A stretch of DNA of 6,493 nucleotides. Origin: an uncultured Clostridia bacterium (GTDB taxonomy: Bacteria > Bacillota > Clostridia > Oscillospirales > Acutalibacteraceae). Positions 1-6,200 of the stretch are shown one piece after another. The DNA is taken from contig CAMVNL010000143.1 of NCBI GenBank assembly GCA_947168785.1, positions 1 to 6,493 on the forward strand, read 5' to 3'. The position numbers and the translations under genes were made by a program. The notes under the pieces are model-generated. The model worked only from the letters and a program-made list of their open reading frames with translations. It did not search any database and was not told the DNA's origin. The stretch's first letter is position 1. The number at the start of each line of letters is the position of its first letter.

Positions 1-310
1 CAGCTGCGTTTTCGCGCAAATGTTGCATCCCGTAGCACGGCGCATTGCGCCGTCTGCTGCTTCCCCACGGCAATCGGTTTTCCTTGCGCGGAAGGGCCGA
101 CGGTTCCCCGACGCGATCCGTTCCCCCTGCGCGGACAGGCCGGTGCCGAACGCGGCTGCCCCTGCGGAAGGTGGTTCGTCCCCCTTCTGTCAGACGGCGC
201 AATGCGCCGTGGTACGAATGTTGTTTTACGCCATGTGACGCAGCTGAGGCTGCGTGCTACGAATGTTATTTCGCGCCATGCGACGCAGCAAAGTCTTCGT
301 GCTGCGGGTA
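1..310. repeat. Hairpin-rich intergenic repeat element, copy 1 (cut by the left window edge)
   Basis: Bases 1-277 align without gaps to 2670-2946, with about 16 mismatches by eye (about 94% identity). The central part, 62-210, differs at only three positions. Around the core lies an inverted repeat of 25 bp (32-56 and 191-215, 24 of 25 matching), whose arms contain the near-perfect palindrome ACGGCGCATTGCGCCGT. Two 45-bp units follow (212-256 and 257-301). The first carries the hairpin ACGCAGC-TGAG-GCTGCGT at 238-255; in the second the right half of the stem is degraded. Copy 2 has five such units, so unit number varies. No gene is supported here: long open frames exist because 45 is a multiple of three and GC is high. 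The element starts outside the window. Its function is unknown; it could be a mobile palindromic intergenic repeat or a structured transcript. Confidence 0.85.
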
Positions 311-372
311 TGAAACGGCGCAGGGTTCCCCTCCGCAAAATGCCTCATTCCGAATTCCGCATTCAATCAACA
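311..372. repeat. Shared right flank of the element plus short heptad repeats
   Basis: Bases 313-341 are identical to 3128-3156 (29 bp), so both copies of the hairpin element end in the same flank. Next come heptads TTCCGAA (348-354) and TTCCGCA (355-361), the same family seen at 3156-3183 and, in the opposite orientation, at 1332-1358. The stretch ends about 28 bp before the stop codon of the replication initiator gene. I see no clear terminator between that stop and this repeat. Confidence 0.65.
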
Positions 373-399
373 AGCCCCGCTTCCGCGATGCCTCCGTCC

Positions 400-1119
400 T
401 CACAAGATCCCGTCCAGCGTATCGTCCCGGGGGCGGGCGGGGGCGGCGCGGTCGCCCTTTTCCCACGTGCGCACGGCGGCCTTCCAGTCCTTCATGGGGT
501 TTTTGCCCACCCGCCAGCCGTTGGCGGTGTAATAATCCACGAAGCGGTCCGGGTCCACGCCGTTATGGCGTTCACGGCAATAACCGGCCACCTCTTCACG
601 GGTGGGCGGGGCAAACCGCGCAGCGGGCCGCCGTACTGCTCCTGTACCATTATCAGGCAGATGATCTGGTATATTCCTTGGTAACGCTTGCCCGGAACCG
701 GGCCATCCATCGGACGTTTCCGGGTCGTCCATTGGACGCTTCCGGGCAATCCTTTGGACGTTTCCGGGCGTTCCGTCGGACGGTTTCGGGCCATCCGGTT
801 CCTGTTCCGCCAGCACGGCTTTACCGAAATCGGTAAAGGTGTACCACAGCGTTCTGTCGCCGGGGCGCTCATTAAAGCAGCCGGTCCGCAGAACGCCCGC
901 CTCCACCAGACGGTGCAGCAGGCGCTGAATCTGCTTACCGGAAAAATACGGCAGCTGCTCGCTCATTTTCTTGGCGCTGTTATAGGTCCAGTAGTCCCCT
1001 TCGATCAGATGGAGCCCGTTCTTCCGGTTCCGTTCGATCCAGAATTGCAGATGGCGCAGCAGGATCGCTTCCTTTATGCCGAAGCGTCTGGCCACCTCCG
1101 GGTCAAAATAGTGCAGCAA
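400..1119 (-). CDS. Phage/ICE-type winged-helix replication initiator (replisome organizer-like protein)
   Basis: The likely role is binding a replication origin and loading the helicase of a phage or integrative element. With a TTG start at 1119 the protein has 239 residues. The N-terminal part (about 1-95, starting LLHYFDPEVARRFG) reads as a winged helix: a helical region with HLQFWIERN, then SGKQIQRLLHRLVEAGVL and a basic wing. A low-complexity Pro/Asp/Gly linker (about 105-165) follows. The C-terminal block at about 169-223 has the pattern PTREEVAGYCRER, DPDRFVDYYTANGW, NPMKDWKAAVRTWEK, which recurs at the ends of phage and ICE replication proteins. The TTG start is preferred because GGGGGTG lies 7 nt upstream, a strong match to the Shine-Dalgarno sequence, and conserved sequence begins there. 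An in-frame TTG at 1164 would add 15 unlikely residues (CYHPRDKRKRGCFF). The linker-coding DNA contains five 22-bp repeats (690-799). No helicase loader, integrase or other phage gene is visible nearby, so it may be a remnant. Family assignment is by motif recognition only. Confidence 0.75.
   Translation of the reverse strand: MLHYFDPEVARRFGIKEAILLRHLQFWIERNRKNGLHLIEGDYWTYNSAKKMSEQLPYFSGKQIQRLLHRLVEAGVLRTGCFNERPGDRTLWYTFTDFGKAVLAEQEPDGPKPSDGTPGNVQRIARKRPMDDPETSDGWPGSGQALPRNIPDHLPDNGTGAVRRPAARFAPPTREEVAGYCRERHNGVDPDRFVDYYTANGWRVGKNPMKDWKAAVRTWEKGDRAAPARPRDDTLDGIL
690..799 (-). repeat. Five tandem 22-bp iteron-like repeats inside the initiator gene (candidate origin)
   Basis: Read on the minus strand, units at 799-778, 777-756, 755-734, 733-712 and 711-690 are each exactly 22 bp. 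All share GGA near the 5' end followed by CCCG two or three bases later; four end in a close match to CCCGGAAACGTCC. The last unit keeps the first half but ends GTTCCGGGC, giving the inverted repeat GCCCGG-AA-CCGGGC at 690-703. Twenty-two is not a multiple of three, so successive copies are read in different frames and the protein linker is not repetitive. Conservation therefore appears to act on DNA. Bases 655-685, just downstream in gene direction, are more AT-rich. The layout matches lambda O, where four iterons inside the initiator gene form the origin. The repeat is directly seen; origin function is inferred. Confidence 0.75.
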
Positions 1120-1133
1120 AAAAAAACACCCCC
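1117..1133 (-). promoter_or_regulatory. Ribosome binding site and TTG start deciding the initiator start
   Basis: On the minus strand GGGGGTG (1133-1127) is followed by seven T residues and then TTG CTG CAC. GGGGGTG can pair along its length with the 3' end of 16S rRNA (GGAGGTG with one G:U wobble). No comparable site precedes the alternative TTG at 1164. Confidence 0.6.
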
Positions 1134-1152
1134 GTTTTCGTTTGTCACGGGG
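1118..1152 (-). promoter_or_regulatory. Leader hairpin with U-tract overlapping the ribosome binding site (attenuator or RBS sequestration)
   Basis: On the minus strand CCCCGT (1152-1147) pairs with ACGGGG (1135-1130), giving 6 bp with an 11-nt loop; GTG and nine T residues follow (1126-1118). This is the form of an intrinsic terminator, but it sits at the start of the gene, and its 3' arm overlaps the Shine-Dalgarno sequence. It could attenuate transcription or hide the ribosome binding site. Chance is possible, since the stem is short and the loop large. Confidence 0.4.
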
Positions 1153-1175
1153 ATGATAGCACAAAGAAAAAAATC

Positions 1176-1264
1176 CTGCGTCCGGTTTCGTGCACGAAAA
1201 TGAATTTTATACAAATAATTTAAATCTGTATAATTTCTTTCCGTATGCGCCAAACCGGACGCAG
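1176..1264. promoter_or_regulatory. Nested dyad element with AT-rich centre and opposed -10-like boxes
   Basis: CTGCGTCCGGTTT (1176-1188) and AAACCGGACGCAG (1252-1264) form a perfect 13-bp inverted repeat. Inside, TTATACA (1207-1213) and TGTATAA (1227-1233) form a second perfect inverted repeat with the same centre, base 1220. Each strand therefore carries a -10-like box (TATAAT at 1229-1234 plus; TATAAA at 1211-1206 minus), with only a poor -35 (TTATAC) 16 bp upstream. The minus box is a reasonable promoter for the initiator gene. The 12-bp palindrome TTCGTGCACGAA (1187-1198) lies where that transcript would begin and could be an operator. Outside the arms, A and T runs (1170-1173 and 1267-1270) continue the symmetry, so a bidirectional terminator or a very small mobile element are alternatives. 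Confidence 0.5.
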
Positions 1265-1419
1265 CGTTTTAGGGAATATGGTAAAATAGGGAGACAGCAC
1301 GGCGAAAGGGCAGAACAAAGCGGAGATAATTCGGAATACGGAATTCGGAATGCGGAATATTTCAGAGCGGAGAGCAGAAAATGCCGCGCTGCCCTACTGC
1401 CTACTCAAGCATGAACTTT
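1265..1419. repeat. Gene-free spacer with 7-bp tandem repeats
   Basis: Heptads CGGAATA, CGGAATT, CGGAATG and a final CGGAAT run without gaps from 1332 to 1358. They are followed by purine-rich GAGCGGAGAGCAG and by TGCCCTACTGCCTACT near 1390-1405, the same sort of sequence that ends the spacer at 3225-3240 (CCCTACTGCCTATTGCC). The spacer lies downstream of the ATP-grasp gene. I see no coding potential, RNA gene or convincing terminator in it. Confidence 0.6.
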
Positions 1420-2364
1420 TTAAATGTCGCAAAGCGGTTTTATTTTTGGCCAAACTCCTTCTTGTCCGATCTGGATCAGATCCACCGCCTGATTCGTATT
1501 ACCTTCCACGATCTGACAGCCTTCTTCGGTAACCGCAACGTCCCATCCGATCCAGCGCACCGTCGGGATTTCTTCCGCGGCGGAGATCACTGTCTGTGTG
1601 ACGTTTTTCCAGTTGGGAATCCGGAATCCCCGCAGGGTGATCCCCGAATCCGGGTGTTTTATAAATTCATGGGCCGCTTTATCATAGCCCGGTCCGGTCA
1701 CGGTACCGTCTGACAGATTCACCGGACAAGCAATGCCGGCGTTGTGCAGATTATCCGTGCAGTTGTCTCCTGTCCCGATCCGCAGCGCCGCCGCAATAAT
1801 ATGCGCATTACCGTGCGCAAACAAGGTGGAGACCCGGACGGTATTGACGGATTGCGGATGCAAGGCGTTCATCGCCGGATGCTGTACGATCAGTTCTTCC
1901 ACCAGAGCGTCTCCTTTGTTCTCCTGAAAGAAGGCGTCAATTTCCTGTTCTCCGGAAAGATGACACCGCCGGACCCCCTGTCCCTCGCACAGCCAGTTCT
2001 TTTTTAACATAAAATCGGGGTGTTTCCGGCAAAAGGAGGAGAATTCTTCCGGTGTGGCGCGGTACAGGTAGAGAAAGTCGCGCTTTGTATATGCGCAGAA
2101 CCGGTTATTAAAGGTCCTTTTATCACCAAGCGCCATGCTTTCCTGCGGATCATTCATCACATGCTCAAATTCCGTTGCCTGTCTCCCGGTCATGATCTGC
2201 TTCCGTTCGGCAGGTGTTTTGCGGTACAGCTGATAGATGAAGTAGTCTTCCGCTCCGAATCCCAAGACTGTCTTCATATAAGTCATTCTGCAGAGGTGAT
2301 AGAGTACGTTTCCTCCGGAGGTTTCCTTTATCCTGCCGGAAAAATAATGATATTTGCCCAACAT
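1420..2364 (-). CDS. ATP-grasp protein of the sugar-transfer-associated type
   Basis: This 314-residue cytoplasmic protein has the hallmarks of the ATP-grasp fold associated with polysaccharide biosynthesis loci (Pfam ATPgrasp_ST type), whose members probably join an amino-acid-like or carboxylate group to a sugar or glycan precursor using ATP. Visible features in order are: a lysine-rich FMLKKNWLCEGQGV segment (118-131) in the place of the ATP-binding lysine/glycine loop; VEELIVQHP (155-163), the usual adenine-contacting strand; SVNTVRVST (172-180); a Gly/Asn-rich stretch IGTGDNCTDNLHNAG (196-210); IGWDVAVTEEG (272-282) and IVEGNTN (285-291), which supply the expected Asp, Glu and Asn metal ligands. 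No signal peptide is seen. The start is supported by AAAGGA (2377-2372) 7 nt before the ATG. It stands alone, without glycosyltransferase or export genes, and base composition is clearly less GC-rich than the phosphatase gene. The substrate cannot be inferred. Confidence 0.8.
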   Translation of the reverse strand: MLGKYHYFSGRIKETSGGNVLYHLCRMTYMKTVLGFGAEDYFIYQLYRKTPAERKQIMTGRQATEFEHVMNDPQESMALGDKRTFNNRFCAYTKRDFLYLYRATPEEFSSFCRKHPDFMLKKNWLCEGQGVRRCHLSGEQEIDAFFQENKGDALVEELIVQHPAMNALHPQSVNTVRVSTLFAHGNAHIIAAALRIGTGDNCTDNLHNAGIACPVNLSDGTVTGPGYDKAAHEFIKHPDSGITLRGFRIPNWKNVTQTVISAAEEIPTVRWIGWDVAVTEEGCQIVEGNTNQAVDLIQIGQEGVWPKIKPLCDI

Positions 2365-2402
2365 TCAGATATCCTTTCTGAAACAGAAAATTGAAGAAGA
2401 AG

Positions 2403-2442
2403 AAGACCGGAAGAAAAATCATCCGATTGATTCCGGTCTTTT
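2403..2442. terminator. Strong hairpin upstream of the ATP-grasp gene (terminator or leader attenuator)
   Basis: AAGACCGGAA (2403-2412) and TTCCGGTCTT (2431-2440) form a perfect 10-bp stem. The loop contains a second small stem, AATC/GATT (2417-2420 and 2425-2428). On plus, the stem runs into TTTT (2439-2442). On minus, the direction of the ATP-grasp gene, it is followed by the pyrimidine tract TCTTCTTCTTC. With no gene ending beside it, it either insulates the ATP-grasp gene from upstream transcription or sits in its leader. I found no convincing promoter between the hairpin and the start codon. Confidence 0.55.
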
Positions 2443-2564
2443 GGTGAAAAAATGAATCTTGTTTATCGAGGCAAAATACGGTCACCGCGCTGCACCGTTG
2501 CCGATTTACCTGTAATGGAGAGAGCTACCGGGGAAGCGGCTGCCGCAGCGGAAAGTATTCATCA
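2443..2564. other. Spacer between the leader hairpin and the repeat element
   Basis: A mixed-composition spacer upstream of the ATP-grasp gene. It begins AT-rich (2443-2475), where a promoter for that gene would be expected, and then becomes GC-rich. A possible minus-strand -35-like TTGCCT with a T-rich -10 region is too weak to call. A 44-codon plus-strand frame begins at 2453 behind GGTG but shows no recognisable domain and runs into the repeat array, so it is not called. Confidence 0.4.
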
Positions 2565-3127
2565 ACCTTCTGTCAGACTCAGCTGAGTTTTCGCGCAAAT
2601 ATTGCTTTCCGTAGCACGCAGCCTCAGCTGCGTTTCCGCGCAAATGTTGCATCCCGTAGCACGCAGCCTCAGCTGCGTTTTCGCGCAATTGTTGCATCCC
2701 GCAGCACGGCGCATTGCGCCGTCTGTTGTCTCCCCACGGCAATCGGTTTTCCTTGCGCGGAAGGGCCGACGGTTCCCCGCCGCGATCCGTTCCCCCTGCG
2801 CGGACAGGCCGGTGCCGAACGCGGCTGCCGCTGCGGGAGGTGGTTCGTCCCCCTTCTGTCAGACGGCGCAATGCGCCGTGCTACGAATGTTGCTTTGCGT
2901 CATGCGACGCAGCTGAGGCTGCGTGCTGGGAATGTTGTTTCGCGCCGAGGACGCAGCTGAGGCTGCGTGCTACGGATGATTGCTTCGGCTGAAAGCGGCA
3001 CTGAGGTGCCGCGCTACGAATGTTGTTTCGCGTCATGCGACGCAGCTGAGGCTGCGTGCTGCGGATGATTGCTTCGGCTGAAAGCGGCACTGATGCGCTG
3101 CGCTGCGGGATGTGACATTGGCGCAGA
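2565..3127. repeat. Hairpin-rich intergenic repeat element, copy 2 (fuller copy)
   Basis: This is a large, roughly palindromic element. The left array has 45-bp units (2610-2654, 2655-2699, plus a degenerate one before them). The right array has the reverse-complement units at 2881-2925, 2926-2969, 2970-3013, 3014-3058 and 3059-3102, of 45, 44, 44, 45 and 44 bp. Between them a conserved core (2726-2859) is bordered by an inverted repeat (2701-2725 and 2860-2884) containing ACGGCGCATTGCGCCGT. Type A units carry the hairpin ACGCAGC-TGAG-GCTGCGT (2907-2924, 2951-2968, 3040-3057; inverted at 2616-2633 and 2661-2678). Type B units carry GCGGCAC-TGAG-GTGCCGC (2995-3012), with a decayed copy near 3084. 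Units begin CTACGAATG or CTACGGATG. Open frames across it are by-products of the 45-bp period. No transposase is present. Confidence 0.85.
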
Positions 3128-3247
3128 AAACGGCGCAGGGTTCCCCTCCGCAAAATTCCGCATTCTTAATTCCGCATTCCGCATTATCTCCGCTCTCCGA
3201 ACTCCGCTCTCCGCTCTCTGTTTTTCCCTACTGCCTATTGCCTAACA
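3128..3247. repeat. Element flank and two 7-bp tandem repeat families
   Basis: After the 29-bp flank shared with copy 1 (3128-3156), heptads TTCCGCA, TTCTTAA, TTCCGCA, TTCCGCA run from 3156 to 3183. A second series, CTCCGCT, CTCCGAA, CTCCGCT, CTCCGCT, runs from 3188 to 3215. The pyrimidine-rich CCCTACTGCCTATTGCC then leads to the stop codon of the metallophosphatase gene. No intrinsic terminator is evident for that gene, so these repeats may form its transcript end. Confidence 0.7.
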
Positions 3248-6200
3248 TCAGCACACCTGATCCAGCGCCTTGCCGATGCCCACGTCCGTGGTGCCGAACA
3301 GGAAAATCTTGTTGAAATTGTTCAGCACGGTGAGGATCTTTTTGATGATGCTGATGAACTTTTCAAAGGCCTTGAAGGAAAACTTCACCGCCTCGTCGTC
3401 GTCCGAGGGCCATTCGCTCTTCGGGAGCTCCTCGCCCTGATCGGTATCCTTCTGAATGGCGTAAGAATCCACCTTCACCGCCTCGTCGCCCTTGACGAGG
3501 TAGGCGTCCACGTACAGCACGCCGTCGCGGATCTGAACGGCGGCGAACATGGGGGCGTCCGCGTCCACGATCTCGTCCGCCCGGGGGAAATATTCATCCG
3601 TGGCGGTCGCGTCCTTGGTCTTATACAGCTTCACGCCGGCGCAGCCGTCGATGGCGTAGAGGGTGCCGGTGGGCTGCACGAAGGTCTTGTAGGCCGTGCC
3701 GTCCGCGCCGTAGCGCAGGTAGGTGACCTGCTCGTTCACCTTCTTGTTGTTGTTCAGGGAGTAGGTGCGCAGATAGACGTGGTCGTGGCCCTGCAGGACG
3801 AGGTCGATCTCCAGCTCCGGCATCAGCTTGCCCAGCTGTTTCCGCATGGCCGTCACGTCGTCGTCGTCATAGTGGCTGCCGTTGGAATAGAGGGCCTTGT
3901 GGAGCATGACCACCTTCCACTTGGCGGAACTGGCCTTCATGTCTTTTTTCAGCCAGTCGATCTGCTTGTCGCTGAGGGCGTCGTTTTCCAGATCGTTGGT
4001 GTTCAGCACCGCCACGTGGAGGTTGTTGTAATCGAAGGAGTAATACACGCCGCTGACCGTCTCCTGCTCCGGCACGTTCGGCAGCACGAAGTTGCTGACG
4101 GTGGAAAAGTCGTCCTTTTCCTCATGGTTGCCGGTGGCGGGCATCAGGTAGGTGCTCATCAGGTCGCTTGAGGCCGTGTCGAACATCCACTGCCACTGGT
4201 GGTTGTTCATGCCGTAGTCCACCAGGTCGCCGGAGTTCGCGATGAATTTCGCCTCCGGGTACAGCTCGAAGGCCTTGCGCACCACGTTGGCCCAGCCCTC
4301 CGTGTACTGCTTTTCGTTCTGGGACTGGGGGTCGGACATGTGCAGGAAGGTGACGTTGTCGGAACCGTCCGGCGCTTCCAGCGTGGCCCAGTCGCTCCAC
4401 CAGCCGCGATTCGCGTTGCCCACCCGGTAGGCGTACTTCGCCCCCGGCTTTAAGCCGGTCAGGCGCACCGTGTGCTGCGTCATGGCGAACTGATACTTGA
4501 TAAAGCCGATGATGCCCAGGTCAATGCCCGGGAAATAGCGGGTCACGTCGGCGGATTCCGTGGTATAGCTGCCGGTGAAGGCGGTCTTCGCGCCGTTTTC
4601 GTCCAGATCGTATATCTCAATGTCGGTTTCCGGCAGACTGTATTTGGCAAACCAGTTGATATTGGCCTGCGCGGGGGTATCGCCCAGCGTGACGGAGACC
4701 ATGGTGGGCTTGCGGTAGTTTTTGGTGGTGACCTCCGGCTCCTGCTTCTCGGCGGACCAGCTCACGCTGTAGTCGCCATAGAGCTGCGGGTCCGTATCGG
4801 TGGTGAAATCCACCAGGAACCACGCGATGGTGGCGTTGAGGGATTCGTCCTGACTGGGGGTCCAGTATTCCTGCAGCAGGAGCTTATCCAGCACGTCGTA
4901 AAGGCTGGTGTAATCCAGCGCGCCCAGGGAGAAGAAAGTGTTGACCAGGTTCAGATAGCTGGTGTCGCCGTGGAGGAAGCGCTTGACGAAGCTGTTGATC
5001 TGCTCGCCGAAGGCCTTGCCCGCCAGCGTATGGCCGAAGAGGGTGTTCAGCCGGATGTGGAGATTGGAGAGGATGACCCCGTTGACCAGATCGTTGTAGA
5101 CGATATCCAGCAGGGCGTCGAAGATGTGCATGCCGGAATTTTCGGTGACCGGCTCGTTGAGGCGGTTCACCACGTCGGCGATCATGGCGTCCTCGCCGAA
5201 GGGCTTCTCGTTGCCGGTGGTCCAGTAATAGACGGTGGAGAAGACCACGTCCTCCAGCGTGGCGTAGTCGTGACCGCGGCCCACGCCGACTTTATCCTGA
5301 ATGGCCTGATCCACGGGCACGTCGCTCATTTTCATGCCGGCCAGCTTGCGCACGGCGGGTTCAATGGCGTTCCAAAGGGCCTCCGGGGCGCCGATCAGTT
5401 CGTCGATCTGGGCGGAGAGGTCCTGCAAAAACCACATGACGTTTTCCACGGAAAGGACGGTCTTGCCCGCCACCTTGAGGCCGGTGCCGATATAGGGCTC
5501 CAAAAAGCCGCCGATGATGGCTTCGAGGTCAATGCCCTTTTCCTTCAAAAAGTTCAGCAGGCCGCCCGCCTCGATGATCTGATCGAAGATGCCCACGGCG
5601 TAGTTGTTGTAAAGGCCGTGGACGAAGCCGGTCAGGCTGGCGATGCCGTCGTTGTCGTCCAGCGGGCCGCCGAAGCACAGGCCCAGGGATTCCTGAGCGA
5701 AGGAGCCCTGCGCGTAGGTCTTGCCTTTATTGGTATAGGGGGCCTCCGCGTCGAAATCCACCTCTTCGGTGGCGATATCGCTGCTGCCGTCGGAATAGAC
5801 GGTGAAGGTGTTCTCACGGTACTGGTTGGGGAAGGCGGTGAGGGCGCAGGTCTGCACGTCGGTGAGCACCTCGCCGTTGTCGTTGACGATCTGAGCGGTA
5901 TCCGGGATGTGCAGATGGCCGGTGAGGGCGTAGTGGATATGGTGGTCCGCCAGCTCCTCGCTGCGCTCCAAGTAGTTATCCAGCACGAAGGCGAAGGTGA
6001 CGGAGGGCTCGCACTCCATATGGGGGGCCATGGAGTGGTGGATCATCAGAAGGCTCTCCTTGCCGTTCGCGTAAGCCGCCTCGGCCCGGTCGATGATCCA
6101 GGCCATGCACTCGTCGGAGATGGCGCCGTTGGTGATATCCTTGGCGGCCTCCTCAAAGCTGTAAAAACAGGAATCCACCACGATCAGCTGGGTGGTATCG

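Noticed and set aside
690..799. Iteron-like repeats as a simple protein-level repeat
   Set aside because: The 22-bp period shifts the reading frame at each copy and the encoded linker shows no amino-acid repeat, so a DNA-level explanation fits better.
45..836. Long plus-strand open frames in the left repeat region, with a similar protein in copy 2 (2714-2992)
   Set aside because: The protein similarity is explained by the DNA duplication. Repeat units of 45 bp keep frame, the 44-bp units break it, and the left frame runs on antisense through the initiator gene. No domain or good ribosome binding site is seen.
1420..2364. ATP-grasp gene and initiator gene as one operon
   Set aside because: They are on the same strand, but the spacer of about 300 bp holds heptad repeats and the dyad element with its own -10-like boxes, so separate transcription is more likely.
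2453..2586. Small plus-strand frame (44 codons) starting MNLVYRGK
   Set aside because: It has a weak start context, no recognised family, and an Ala-rich end running into the repeat array.
2506..2871. Minus-strand 121-codon frame with a 15-residue repeat
   Set aside because: The repeated residues are a direct translation of the 45-bp hairpin units, and composition is Arg/Gly-rich as expected for a GC-rich shadow.
2610..3102. CRISPR array
   Set aside because: Units are contiguous with no unique spacers, contain their own hairpins, and reverse orientation about the core; there are no cas genes.
3779..4453. Plus-strand frames of 130 and 84 codons over the phosphatase gene
   Set aside because: They are antisense to a clear metallophosphoesterase with intact motifs, and have no recognisable features.
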